DNA of 64,000 bases from DATJLY01 sp963729295 (GCA_963729295.1 CAVSNJ010000020.1:248001-312000); one strand, 5' to 3'; shown: positions 28,082 to 37,060, counted from the first letter of the stretch. Notes: generated from the letters alone by a model not told the origin. Translations and numbers: made by a program.

Positions 28082-29566
28082 CTGCTCCGCCCGTGGAATT
28101 TCAAGATCGCGATCCGCCACGGCGGCCGCATCGCCGTCTATCTCCAGATCGCCTATGCGCTGATCGAGGAGATCCGCCGTGGCCGGCTCGCCCCGGGCGG
28201 CGCGTTGCCGGGCACGCGCGACCTGGCGGCAAGCCTCGACGTAAATCGCAAGACGGTCGTCGAAGCCTATGACGAGCTGGCCGCGCAAGGTTGGGTCAAA
28301 TCCGACCGCACCCGCGGCACGTTCGTATCGTCAGAGCTCCCGGTCCTGAAAGAAAAAAACGGCTGGCCGTGGAACCGCCCATCGGCGCCGATGCCGGATC
28401 GGCCTGACTTCCGCATGGTGGGCACCGCTCCCAACATTCCGGCGTTCTTGCCGGAAAAGAATGTGCTGCTGTTCGACGATGGCGCGCCCGACACGCGCCA
28501 TCTTCCGGTCGCCGCCCTCGGCCGGGCCTACCGTTCGACGCTGACGCAAGCCGCGCACCACAACCGGCTCGGCTACGGCGATCCGCGCGGCACGCTTGGC
28601 TTGCGCGAGGCGGTCTCGACCATGCTCAACGTCGATCGCGGCCTGACCACGACGCCCGACAACATCTGCCTGACGCGCGGCAGCCAGATGGCGATCTATC
28701 TCACGGCGCGCATTCTCGCCGGCCCGCGCGATGCCGTCCTGATGGAGGAACTGTCCTATCCGCCGGCGCGCGAGTTGTTTCGCGCGGTCGGCGCCGACGT
28801 GCTCTCGGTCGGCCTCGATGACAACGGCATGCGCATCGACGAATTGGAGGCGATGTGCCGCAAGCGGCGCGTCCGTGTCGTCTATGTCACGCCGCATCAT
28901 CAATTTCCGACCACCGTCGTGCTGAAGCCCGACCGGCGCTTGCGGCTCCTCGCGCTGGCGGAACAATTCGGCTTCGCCATCGTCGAAGACGATTACGATC
29001 ACGAGTTTCACTTTGTCCATCAGCCGATGCTGCCGCTGGCGAGCATCGATCCGTGGGGCAAGGTCGTCTATATCGGCTCGCTGTCGAAATTGCTCACGCC
29101 GAGCTTGCGTCTTGGCTACATCGCCGCACCGAAAGCCTTCATCGATCGCGCCGCGGGCGAGATCATGATGATCGATCGCCAGGGCGATCCGGCGACCGAG
29201 CTGGCGATCGCCGAGCTGATCGCCGCCGGCGAGCTCCATCGCCATACGCGCAAGACGATGCGGCTTTACGCCGAACGCCGGCTCATGATGGCAAAGCTCC
29301 TCAGCGAACGCTTTCACGAGCACGTCCAGTTCACCCTGCCCAATGGCGGCCTCGCCATCTGGGTGAAATTCACCGATCAGATCGACGTCGACGAATTGGC
29401 CCGCGCCGCGCGCGCCAAGGGCGTCAAAATCCTGCCGGGCGGCGCCTTTACCCTCTCCGGACGACCGATCCGAGCGACGCGGCTCGGCTTCGCCAGCCTC
29501 ACCGCGACCGAACTCGACAACGCGATGCGCCGGCTGCGGCAGGCGCTCGGCGCGGTGGCACGGTGA
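28082..29566 (+). CDS. MocR-type (GntR/aminotransferase) transcriptional regulator
   Basis: About 495 residues. N-terminal GntR winged helix: VYLQIAYALIEEIRRGRLAPG, LPGTRDLAASLDVNRKTVVEAYDELAAQGW. The C-terminal two-thirds is a fold-type I aminotransferase with PLP lysine in YIGSLSKLLTPSLRLGY. No ATG, GTG or TTG stands at the expected position: the frame after the stop at 28070 reads GGG GTC CAG CTG CTC CGC CCG TGG, and family proteins start M-[LF]-R-P-W, so I use CTG 28082 with AGGGGG 6-11 bases upstream. The first TTG (28205) would delete half the DNA-binding domain. Divergent from the permease gene. Confidence 0.87.
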   Translation: MLRPWNFKIAIRHGGRIAVYLQIAYALIEEIRRGRLAPGGALPGTRDLAASLDVNRKTVVEAYDELAAQGWVKSDRTRGTFVSSELPVLKEKNGWPWNRPSAPMPDRPDFRMVGTAPNIPAFLPEKNVLLFDDGAPDTRHLPVAALGRAYRSTLTQAAHHNRLGYGDPRGTLGLREAVSTMLNVDRGLTTTPDNICLTRGSQMAIYLTARILAGPRDAVLMEELSYPPARELFRAVGADVLSVGLDDNGMRIDELEAMCRKRRVRVVYVTPHHQFPTTVVLKPDRRLRLLALAEQFGFAIVEDDYDHEFHFVHQPMLPLASIDPWGKVVYIGSLSKLLTPSLRLGYIAAPKAFIDRAAGEIMMIDRQGDPATELAIAELIAAGELHRHTRKTMRLYAERRLMMAKLLSERFHEHVQFTLPNGGLAIWVKFTDQIDVDELARAARAKGVKILPGGAFTLSGRPIRATRLGFASLTATELDNAMRRLRQALGAVAR

Positions 29567-29567
29567 T

Positions 29568-30803
29568 CTAATAGACCGGCTGCGATGCCTGGCGCGCGCG
29601 CATCAATCCGAGCGCCAGGAGCGACGCGCCGCCGCCGAGCCACAATACCGTCGGCGCCCAGGCGAAGAGCGCCTCGTAGGTTGGCGCGCCCGCGAGGCCC
29701 CCTGCCACCGCCGACATGCGCGCGAAGGTGGCGAGCGCCAGCGCGGAATACATCATGCCAACCACGCGGCCCTCGTTCCCGGGCGCGCCGATCGCGAGCG
29801 CCGCCGCCACCCCACTCATCATCGCGATGCCCCAAGCGGCGCCGACGCCGAACTGCGCCAGCACGAGGACCGAAAGCGCACCCGCCGTCGTCGCCGCGAA
29901 GGCGAGCGCGCCGCCGGCCAAGCCCGCCGCGCCCATGACCGCCAATCCGCCGAACCGAGCGACAAGCGGCGCCGCCGCGAACATCGCGACGTTGAAGCCG
30001 ATCCAAAACACCGGCATCAGCGTTTCGAGATCGGGCGGCTTCGCGAAGCGCAGGAAGAAACGCGCGCTGTCGATGGCGAAATGAACCTGAAAGCCGACAC
30101 CAAGCACGACGACCGCGATGGCGAAAGCGGCGGCCCTGGGCGGCAGCGGGCCGAGCTGCCGTTCGTCCGTGGCCCGCGTCTTGGGCGCCGCCGGCGCCGA
30201 GCCGGCCGATGCCGCCAACCTGCGCTCGATCGGCGCCATGGCGAAACACGCGAGCAGCAGCGCCACGCTCGCCACGCCGAAAGGAAGGCGCGGATCGATC
30301 GTGCGCAACGAAATCGTCAGATATGGCGCCGCCGCGCCGGCAACGCCGAAGCCCAGGAGCGCCACGCTTGCGAGCCACGGAAGCGCGGGGCGCGCAGCAT
30401 ATTTGCCGAGCAGCATGAGCGGCGGCGCGCGCAGCGCCGACGACGTCGCGGCCCAGAGCAGCGCGCAGCCGATGAACAGCGCCTTCGCCGCATGCCCTGC
30501 CGCGAGAAACGGCAGGAGCAGGAAAGCGGCGCAGGAGAGCGCCGTCACCAGCGCCACGAGGCGCCCCAACCGCCCGACGAGAGGCGCGATCCGGTCCGCC
30601 GCCACGCCCATCGCGAAATCCGTGACCGTGAAGACCGCCTGGTCGAGCATCAGGAGAAAGATCACGGCGGACGCGGGAATGCCGACCGATGCGGCGAGCT
30701 GCGGCAGATAGATCACGTAAAGCGTCCAGCCGAGCGTCATCAGCAGTTGCAGCCCGGCGATCGCGAGGCCCGCCACGCGCGCTGCGGCGCTCTGCTCTGT
30801 CAT
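29568..30803 (-). CDS. MFS transporter
   Basis: 411 residues from ATG 30803; in-frame starts at 30827 (ATG) and 30860 (GTG) are possible but have no ribosome site. About twelve hydrophobic segments; loop 2-3 reads FAMGVAADRIAPLVGRLGR (G-x3-D-R...R), the MFS signature. The N-terminal span GLAIAGLQLLMTLGWTLYVIYLPQLA and ISLRTIDPRLPFGVAS are otherwise unremarkable. Substrate unknown. Convergent with the MocR gene, one base apart. Confidence 0.83.
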   Translation of the reverse strand: MTEQSAAARVAGLAIAGLQLLMTLGWTLYVIYLPQLAASVGIPASAVIFLLMLDQAVFTVTDFAMGVAADRIAPLVGRLGRLVALVTALSCAAFLLLPFLAAGHAAKALFIGCALLWAATSSALRAPPLMLLGKYAARPALPWLASVALLGFGVAGAAAPYLTISLRTIDPRLPFGVASVALLLACFAMAPIERRLAASAGSAPAAPKTRATDERQLGPLPPRAAAFAIAVVVLGVGFQVHFAIDSARFFLRFAKPPDLETLMPVFWIGFNVAMFAAAPLVARFGGLAVMGAAGLAGGALAFAATTAGALSVLVLAQFGVGAAWGIAMMSGVAAALAIGAPGNEGRVVGMMYSALALATFARMSAVAGGLAGAPTYEALFAWAPTVLWLGGGASLLALGLMRARQASQPVY

Positions 30804-30860
30804 CTTGCGTGCTCGCGCGGCCCCCATGAGCGGATCGCCGCGGATGCTGACAGATTCCAC

Positions 30861-31297
30861 CCGGCCGTGCCAGCGCCGGGTCGGCGCGCCGTTCCTGCGC
30901 GGGCGGCTCGGATCACCGCGCCGGCAGGTGCCCCCAGCTCGGCAAAGCCAGTTCGATCATTCGCCGTGCCGAATGCGCGCGTTCATATCTAAGCATTTTT
31001 TGATCCTATCGCTTCCGTCTGAAGAAGGATACTTTCCGGAACAATCATCCCGCAGAGCGCAGCGCCTTCCCGCATCGAATCCGCATCGAATGTTTTTCGG
31101 CGGCTTTCGGGCCTCCTCACGTTCCGAGGCGACGCAGGCGCGAGAGCCTCCCGTGGAATGGCCTGGGCGAACTGTCGAACGGGTTCAGCCGCGGATCGGA
31201 CCTTCGAGATCGAGCTTTTCACTGCCGGTATCCGCGCTTGCCCAACTCGCTCGGGGCGGCACGCCTCGACCAACCATCGAGCCGAGGAGACTCACCG
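30861..31297. other. intergenic region, no convincing gene
   Basis: About 440 bases upstream of the alpha/beta hydrolase. GC is visibly lower than the neighbours, for example ATATCTAAGCATTTTTTGAT near 31000. An adjacent pair of CGCATCGAAT copies lies near 31073. Open frames here (for example 30989-31273 on the reverse strand) lack a ribosome site and family features. A GAGGAGA ribosome site for the next gene lies near 31284. Confidence 0.5.
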
Positions 31298-32365
31298 ATG
31301 AATACGGGCAAAAATCCCGAAGCAATCAACCATCATCGCCGCCGTTTCATGGGCACTGCGGCCATGACGCTCGCTGCCGCCCAGCTCGCGGCGATCGGTT
31401 CTGCGGATACACAACCCAGCACGGCAAATCCGGCCGCCCTGCCCGCGATCAAGCCGGGGACGAACACGTCGTTCGGCCCACTGAAGCAGATCGATGCCGG
31501 CCTTCTCAATGTCGGATACGCCGAAGCCGGCCCCGCCGATGGTCCTGCGGTCATTCTTCTGCACGGCTGGCCCTACGATATTCACAGCTATGTCGATGTC
31601 GCGCCTGTGCTGGCGACGGCGGGCTACCGGGTGATCGTCCCCTATCTGCGCGGCTATGGCACGACGCGGTTTCTTTCAAGTGAAACGTTCCGGAATGGCC
31701 AGCAAGCGGTGGTCGCTCTCGATATCATCGCCTTGATGGATGCGCTCAAGATCGAAAAGGCAACCCTCGCCGGTTTTGACTGGGGAGCGCGGACGGTCGA
31801 CATCATGGCGGCGGTCTGGCCCGAGCGCTGCAAGGCCCTCGTCTCAGTGAGTGGTTATCTGATTTCCGATCGCGATGCCATCGAACAGCCGTTGCCGCCA
31901 AAGACTGAGTACGCATGGTGGTACCAATATTATTTCGCCACGGAAAACGGCCGTTTGGGCTACGCCAAATACCGGCACGATTTTGCGAGGCTGATTTGGG
32001 AGACCGCTTCGCCGAAATGGGAATTCGACGATGCCACGTTCGGTCGCACCGCAGCGTCGTTCGACAACCCGGATCACGTCGCCGTCGTCATCCATGATTA
32101 TCGCTGGCGGCTCAGCCTGGCTGCGGGCGAGCCAAAATACGATGATCTGGAAAAGCGGCTTGCCGAAGGTCCGGTCATCACGGTGCCCACGATCACCCTT
32201 GAAGGTGATGCCAATGGCGCACCGCACCCGGACGGCGCATCCTCCCGCAAGAAATTCTCGGGCAAATATGCGCACCGGATCATCAAGGGCGGTGTCGGAC
32301 ACAATCTGCCGCAAGAAGCCCCGCAAGCCTTTGCCCAAGCCATCGTCAACGTCGACAGTGATTGA
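31298..32365 (+). CDS. alpha/beta hydrolase, epoxide-hydrolase type, Tat-exported
   Basis: 355 residues from ATG 31298 with GAGGAGA upstream. The N-terminus carries a twin-arginine signal: HHRRRFMGTAAMTLAAAQLA then a hydrophobic segment and Ala-rich cleavage region. The fold has the oxyanion HGWPYDIHSY (about 89-98), RGYGTTRF, and the nucleophile elbow AGFDWGART, where Asp161 replaces Ser, as in epoxide hydrolases and haloalkane dehalogenases; the late GGVGHNLPQEAP gives the catalytic His. Predicted periplasmic. Codon use and GC are lower than surrounding genes, suggesting transfer together with the DUF3108 gene after it. Confidence 0.87.
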   Translation: MNTGKNPEAINHHRRRFMGTAAMTLAAAQLAAIGSADTQPSTANPAALPAIKPGTNTSFGPLKQIDAGLLNVGYAEAGPADGPAVILLHGWPYDIHSYVDVAPVLATAGYRVIVPYLRGYGTTRFLSSETFRNGQQAVVALDIIALMDALKIEKATLAGFDWGARTVDIMAAVWPERCKALVSVSGYLISDRDAIEQPLPPKTEYAWWYQYYFATENGRLGYAKYRHDFARLIWETASPKWEFDDATFGRTAASFDNPDHVAVVIHDYRWRLSLAAGEPKYDDLEKRLAEGPVITVPTITLEGDANGAPHPDGASSRKKFSGKYAHRIIKGGVGHNLPQEAPQAFAQAIVNVDSD

Positions 32366-32424
32366 TCGGGGTTAGCCTGCGTCGGCCCTGCGGAGCCATT
32401 TACACAGTACGCAGGCCTCCCCTC

Positions 32425-32451
32425 GAACCGCCCCCGCAGATTCCCGTTGCC
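32425..32451 (+). repeat. 27-bp direct repeat, copy A
   Basis: Starts GAACCGCCCCCGCAGATTCC and is identical over 27 bases to 33333-33359. Similarity continues with mismatches (GCGGACG, CGCGCA, then ATGAC-CA-AG-CGGCG) into the start of the DUF3108 gene. The two copies flank that gene, 908 bases apart. Confidence 0.85.
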
Positions 32452-32483
32452 TGCGGACGCCGAGCCGCGCAACCATCCCTGAG

Positions 32484-33446
32484 ATGACACAGAGCCGCGC
32501 GCGCCACTCCGCCCTGGCCGGCGTGCTGATCTCCGTGTTGGCCACACCGTTGGCCACGCCAGCGCGCTCCGATCCCGCACAATCCGCAGACGTCGCTGCA
32601 GCTTATCGGGTGACTTGGGCCGGACTTCCGGCAGGAGACATCCGGCTTGGCTTCCAGGAAAACGGCGGCGAGTACCAAACCGAGATCGAGATCGTCTCGA
32701 AGGGAATACCGCGCTGGCTGACGAAGTTTCGGGCCGATGCGGTCGGAGCGGTGCGCGTAACGACGGGTGGCGTCGCGATTCCATCCCGTTATCTCGCGCA
32801 CTACGACCTCAGAAAACAGCAAGGTAGCGTTGTCGAGCTGCGGTATGTCACGCACGATGAGGGATTGACTGCCGAGCGCGGGAGCGAAGACACCGGCCGA
32901 AAGGCCCTGCTCGCCGAACCCTTTCGGCGCAATGCGATCGACCCCCTTTCGACGCTGGCCGTGGTGCGGCACGAGCTGCAAGCTCATCGCGACGAACACG
33001 GGCGCCAATTCACAATACCCGTCTTTGATGGCGCCCGGCGGTTCGATGTTGTCGTGAATGTCGTGTCGTCGAGCGCGAACCAAGGATTGATCCAGCTGCG
33101 GCTGAACCTCCGGCCGATCGCGGGCTTCAAGGGCGAGACGAGCGAGGACGGCGATCCCGATTCAGCGCCGCGGCCGGTCGAGGTGGCTTTCACGGACGAC
33201 GATGCGATGCTTCCCGTCTTCTTCCGGGTTTCGATTGCCTTTCTTCCTCTCGAAGTTCGCTTCGACCACCTCTGCGCGAGTTTCGATAACCTGCTCCGAT
33301 GGAGCGCGCTGACAAATCCGGGCGATGCCCCGGAACCGCCCCCGCAGATTCCCGTTGCCAGCGGACGGCCGCCCGCGCACCATTATCGAAATGACGCAAA
33401 GCGGCGCGGGTATGGCTCACCCTGCGCGGGCGCGACGGAGGAGGCG
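32484..33446 (+). CDS. DUF3108-like protein, no stop codon: reads in frame into the EF-G gene
   Basis: From ATG 32484: signal-like ALAGVLISVLATPLATPARS, then AYRVTWAGLPAGDIRLGF and EIEIVSKGIPRWLTKFRAD, and IPSRYLAHYDLRKQQGSVVELRY, features of the DUF3108 family (periplasmic beta-rich proteins of unknown function). The recognisable domain ends near 33270 (LPVFFRVSIAFLPLEVRF). There is no stop: the frame continues through about 60 low-similarity residues, including translated direct repeat B, and passes in phase into the EF-G ATG at 33447. I end the entry before that ATG; the encoded product may be a ~998-aa fusion, or the native stop was lost. Lower GC than EF-G. Confidence 0.65.
33333..33359 (+). 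repeat. 27-bp direct repeat, copy B
   Basis: Identical to 32425-32451, lying inside the DUF3108 reading frame and about 90 bases upstream of the EF-G start. The downstream similarity includes ATGACGCAAAGCGGCGCGGG, which mirrors the first codons of the DUF3108 gene (ATGACACAGAGCCGCGCGCG). It therefore looks like a duplicated leader plus start region. Confidence 0.85.
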
Positions 33447-35480
33447 ATGATGAGCGACAGACCATCCGGGCCGCGCTGCGCGGCACTCGTCGGTCCCTAT
33501 CTCTCGGGCAAGACCAGCCTGCTCGAGGCGTTGCTGTTCGCGGCCGGCGCCACGACGCGGCGCGGCACACAGAAGGACGGCAACACGGTCGGCGACCACA
33601 CGCCCGAGGCGCGCGCGCGGCAGATGTCCACCGAGATCAACGCCGCCCACGCGACCTTCCTGGGCGACAGATGGTATTTCCTCGATTGCCCCGGCTCGGT
33701 CGAGCTTGGCTGGGAGGCGCAATGCGCCATGCTCGCCGCCGACGTGGCCGTGGTGGTGTGCGAGCCCGAGCCCGAACGGGCGCTGACCTTGGGTCCGATC
33801 TTCAAGTTCCTGGACGACAATTCGATCCCGCACATGCTCGTCATCAACAAGCTCGACACCGCCTCGGCGCGGGTGAGCGAGGTGCTGGCGGCGCTGCAAT
33901 CGGTCTCGGCGCGTCCCTTGGTGCTGCGCCAGGTGCCGCTGCCGGGCCCGGAGAATTCGATCGCGGGCTATGTCGATCTGGTGAGCGAGCGCTGCTACAA
34001 ATATCGCCCCGGCCAGGCCTCCGATCTCATCAAGCTGCCGGACGACCTCGCCGACGAGGAAAAGCAAAGCCGCGCCGGCCTCGTCGAGAAGCTCGCCGAT
34101 TTCGACGACAAGCTGCTCGAACAACTCCTCGAGGACGTGCAGCCCTCGAAGGAGGATATCTATCGCCACCTGACGCAGAATTTGCGGCGCGACGCGCTCG
34201 TGCCGGTGTTCTTGGGCGCGGGCCAGCACGATCACGGCGTCCGGCGCTTGTGGAAGGCGCTGCGCCACGAGACGCCCGGCGCGGCCGAAACGGCAAAGCG
34301 GCTGGGCCTCGATCCCGCGAGCAAGGACGCGGTCGCCAACGTCATCAAGACCTATTTCCCGCCGCACACCGGCAAGCTGTCGCTGGCGCGGGTGTGGTCG
34401 GGGCAGGTCACCGAAGGCATGAGCCTCAACGGCACGCGCGTCGCGGGTGTCTTGCGCCTCGAGGGCGCGCAGAGCGAGAAGCTGCCGGCGGCGGGGCTGG
34501 GCGATGTCGTGGCGCTGGCGCGCATGGAGGGGATCGCGACCGGCGCCGTGCTGTCGAGCGGAGCGGCGCACGGGATCAAGAAGGCGCCGCTGCCGCGCCC
34601 GGTCTATGGCCTCGCCGTGCACGCGGAAAAGCGCGCCGACGACGTCAAGCTCACGCCCGCGGTCGGGCGCCTCGTCGAGGAAGACCCGACGCTCATGCTC
34701 GAGCAGAACGCCGACCTGCAGGAAATGGTGCTGTGGGGCCAGGGCGACATCCATCTCCAGATCGCGATGGACAAGCTCAAGTCGAAGCACAATCTCGCCG
34801 TCGCCTCGAAGAAGCCGCAGGTCCCCTACAAGGAGACGATCAAGCGCGGCGCGCAGCAGCATTCGCGCTTCAAGCGCCAGTCGGGCGGGCACGGCCAGTT
34901 CGCCGACATCCAGATCGAGGTGAAGCCGCTGCCGCGCGGCACCGGCCATACCTTCATCAACTCCGTGGTCGGCGGCGCCATCCCGCGCAACTACATCCCC
35001 GCGGTCGAGGAAGGCGTGATGGACTACCTCAACCGCGGCCCCCTGGGCTTCCCCGTGGTCGACGTGTCGGTCAACCTCATCACCGGCCAGTTCCACGCGG
35101 TCGACAGCTCGGACCAAGCGTTCAAGACCGCGGCGCGCCAAGGCATGCAGGAAGCGATGCCGAAATGCGAGCCGGTGCTTCTGGAGCCCATCCACTATGT
35201 CGAGATCTCGGTGCCGAACGCCTTCACCTCGCGCGTCCAGCGCATCGTTTCGGGCCGGCGCGGCCAGCTCTTGGGCTTCGACGCCAAGCCCGGCTGGGAC
35301 GGCTGGGACCTCGTCACCGCGCACCTGCCGCTCTCCGAGATGCACGACCTCATCGTCGAGCTGCGCTCGGTGACGCTCGGCACGGCGACATATTCCGACC
35401 GCTTCGACCATTTGCAGGAGCTGACCGGACGGCTCGCCGACAAGGTCATCCAGTCGAAGCAGGAGACCGCGGCACAGTAA
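33447..35480 (+). CDS. elongation factor G-like translational GTPase
   Basis: 677 residues. A strong GGAGGAGG ribosome site precedes ATGATG at 33447/33450, so I treat this as an independent start although the upstream frame is open. G1 is GPYLSGKTSL (about 14-23), G3 DCPGSVE (about 80), G4 NKLD. In EF-G G3 is DTPGHVDF; here the catalytic His is Ser, as in EF-G-like paralogs of unknown role. Domain II-V features follow, including LWGQGDIHLQIAMDKL and FKRQSGGHGQFADIQIEV in domain IV and a C-terminal ELRSVTLGTATYSDRFDHLQEL. Probably an accessory EF-G, not the housekeeping FusA. GC returns to high here. Confidence 0.9.
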   Translation: MMSDRPSGPRCAALVGPYLSGKTSLLEALLFAAGATTRRGTQKDGNTVGDHTPEARARQMSTEINAAHATFLGDRWYFLDCPGSVELGWEAQCAMLAADVAVVVCEPEPERALTLGPIFKFLDDNSIPHMLVINKLDTASARVSEVLAALQSVSARPLVLRQVPLPGPENSIAGYVDLVSERCYKYRPGQASDLIKLPDDLADEEKQSRAGLVEKLADFDDKLLEQLLEDVQPSKEDIYRHLTQNLRRDALVPVFLGAGQHDHGVRRLWKALRHETPGAAETAKRLGLDPASKDAVANVIKTYFPPHTGKLSLARVWSGQVTEGMSLNGTRVAGVLRLEGAQSEKLPAAGLGDVVALARMEGIATGAVLSSGAAHGIKKAPLPRPVYGLAVHAEKRADDVKLTPAVGRLVEEDPTLMLEQNADLQEMVLWGQGDIHLQIAMDKLKSKHNLAVASKKPQVPYKETIKRGAQQHSRFKRQSGGHGQFADIQIEVKPLPRGTGHTFINSVVGGAIPRNYIPAVEEGVMDYLNRGPLGFPVVDVSVNLITGQFHAVDSSDQAFKTAARQGMQEAMPKCEPVLLEPIHYVEISVPNAFTSRVQRIVSGRRGQLLGFDAKPGWDGWDLVTAHLPLSEMHDLIVELRSVTLGTATYSDRFDHLQELTGRLADKVIQSKQETAAQ

Positions 35481-35507
35481 CGATAAATCCTGAGGGGGAG
35501 GGGAAAC

Positions 35508-36458
35508 ATGCGCCGTATCGTCGTAGCTCTTGCCGCGCTCGCGCTGGCCGCGGCGCAGGCGCAGGCCGAGACGTTGAAGCTCGCGGTGCCGCAGCGCGGC
35601 TCGTGGGGCACGTCCTATACCGACCTCGGCATCCGCCAGGGCTTCTTCAAGGCCGAGGGGCTCGACATCGAGATCACCTATACCGAAGGCGGCGCCTCGA
35701 ACGAGCAGGCGGTGATCTCGGGCAGCGTCGACATCGCGATCGAGACCGGCTTCCTCGGCATCCTCGCCGCCTACGTCAAGGGCGCGCCGGTGCGCGTCAT
35801 CTCGCCCGCCTCGACCGGGGCGCCCGAAGTATTCTGGTACGCGAAGGCCGGAAGCGGCCTCACAAGCCTCAAGGACGCGCACGGCAAGACCGTGGGCTTC
35901 TCCAATCCCGGCTCGTCGAGCAACCTCATCCTGTTGCAGCTTCTGAAGGAGGCGGGCGTCACCGACGCCAAGCTCGTGCCGGTCGGCGCCTCGCAGAACG
36001 GTCTGCCGCTCGTCATGACCGGGCAGCTCGACATCTGCTATGCCGTGCCGCCGGTGGGCTTGCCCGAGCTGCAGCAGAAGACCATCGTCGCGGTCGCGCG
36101 CGGCAACGACAGCGAGGCGGTGCGCAACGAAACGGTGCGCGTCAACGCAGCCAACCTCGCGAGCCTACAAGGGAAGCGCGACGCCATGGCGCGCTTCATC
36201 CGCACCTACGCGAAGTCGCGCGACTTCGCCTTCACCGACGCGGGCATGGCCGATTACGCCAAGTTCACCGAGCAGCCAATCGAGCTCGTGCGCTACATGG
36301 TCGCGAACTTCGAGGACAAGAACCAGGTCGAGCTGCATGAGATCAAGGGCATCGACCGCGTGATCGACGAGGCGGTCGCGGCCAAGCGCATCCCGAAGCC
36401 GATGCAGCCCGACGAATTGAAGGGCATGTTCGACTTCGTCGCGCCCGACGTGTACTAG
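35508..36458 (+). CDS. ABC transporter substrate-binding protein (SsuA/NMT1-like)
   Basis: 316 residues with GAGGGGGAGGGG upstream of ATG 35508 and a Sec signal cleaved after AAAQAQA-ET. The mature part follows the NMT1/SsuA/TauA type: LGIRQGFFKAEGLDIEITYTEGG, EQAVISGSVDIAIETGFLGILAAYVKGAPVRVI, and LKDAHGKTVGFSNPGSSSNLILLQLLKEAGV. These bind sulfonates, nitrate, thiamine precursors or aromatics. No permease or ATPase gene is adjacent. Terminator-like hairpin lies 10 bases after its stop. Confidence 0.88.
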   Translation: MRRIVVALAALALAAAQAQAETLKLAVPQRGSWGTSYTDLGIRQGFFKAEGLDIEITYTEGGASNEQAVISGSVDIAIETGFLGILAAYVKGAPVRVISPASTGAPEVFWYAKAGSGLTSLKDAHGKTVGFSNPGSSSNLILLQLLKEAGVTDAKLVPVGASQNGLPLVMTGQLDICYAVPPVGLPELQQKTIVAVARGNDSEAVRNETVRVNAANLASLQGKRDAMARFIRTYAKSRDFAFTDAGMADYAKFTEQPIELVRYMVANFEDKNQVELHEIKGIDRVIDEAVAAKRIPKPMQPDELKGMFDFVAPDVY

Positions 36459-36468
36459 GACTGCGGCC

Positions 36469-36488
36469 CCGAGGCGTTAGCGCCTCGG
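36469..36488 (+). terminator. hairpin after the binding-protein gene
   Basis: CCGAGGCG-TTAG-CGCCTCGG forms a perfect 8-bp stem with a 4-base loop, followed by AAAGATTTTC. Likely intrinsic terminator. Confidence 0.65.
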
Positions 36489-36538
36489 AAAGATTTTCGG
36501 CCGAGACTTCCGCCTCGGGGAGGGCTCGGGGGCAGCGC

Positions 36539-37060
36539 ATGACCGTTCTCGTCGAACCGCGGATCGCGATCCGGACGCCGGCGGACGCCGACGTTCCCGG
36601 CCTCGTCGCCCTCGTCAACCTGCTCGCCGCCGAAGCGTCGAACCTTTTCATCATGCCGATCGCAGGCCCCGATGCGGCAAAGACGCTGCGCGCGCACCTC
36701 GCCGCGGTCGCGACAACCGGCAACGAGGTGGTGCTGGTGGCCGAATGCGACGGCGCGATCGCCGGGCTGCTGACGGCGGCGCGGGGATTTCATCCGGCCA
36801 AGCGCGGCGTCGCCACGATCGGCATCGGCGTCAGGCCTGAAGACCGCGGCCGCGGCATCGGCCGCGCCCTCATGGCCGGGATCGAGGCGTGGGCCCAAGG
36901 CGCCGGGATCGACCGCCTCGAGCTCACCGTCGTCGCCGCGAACCGGCCCGCGACCGCGCTCTATCGCAGCTGCGGTTATACGGACGAAGGCGTCATGCGC
37001 GCCTCGGCGCGGATCGACGGCAAGCTCGTCGATCAGATCATGATGGCGAAGCTCGTCTAG
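36539..37060 (+). CDS. GNAT family N-acetyltransferase
   Basis: 173 residues. The acetyl-CoA-binding signature IGIGVRPEDRGRGIGRALMAGIEAWAQGAG contains the R-x-x-G-x-G/A loop (RGRGIG), followed by the ELTVVAANRPATALYRSCGYTDEG segment that ends the GNAT fold. N-terminal ATIRTPADADVPGLVALVN-like region is a typical substrate-binding start. Substrate unknown. Convergent with the glycosyltransferase-like gene (4-base overlap). Confidence 0.87.
   Translation: MTVLVEPRIAIRTPADADVPGLVALVNLLAAEASNLFIMPIAGPDAAKTLRAHLAAVATTGNEVVLVAECDGAIAGLLTAARGFHPAKRGVATIGIGVRPEDRGRGIGRALMAGIEAWAQGAGIDRLELTVVAANRPATALYRSCGYTDEGVMRASARIDGKLVDQIMMAKLV

Noticed and set aside
30989..31273. 94-codon reverse frame upstream of the hydrolase gene
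   Set aside because: No ribosome site, no family pattern, weak coding composition.
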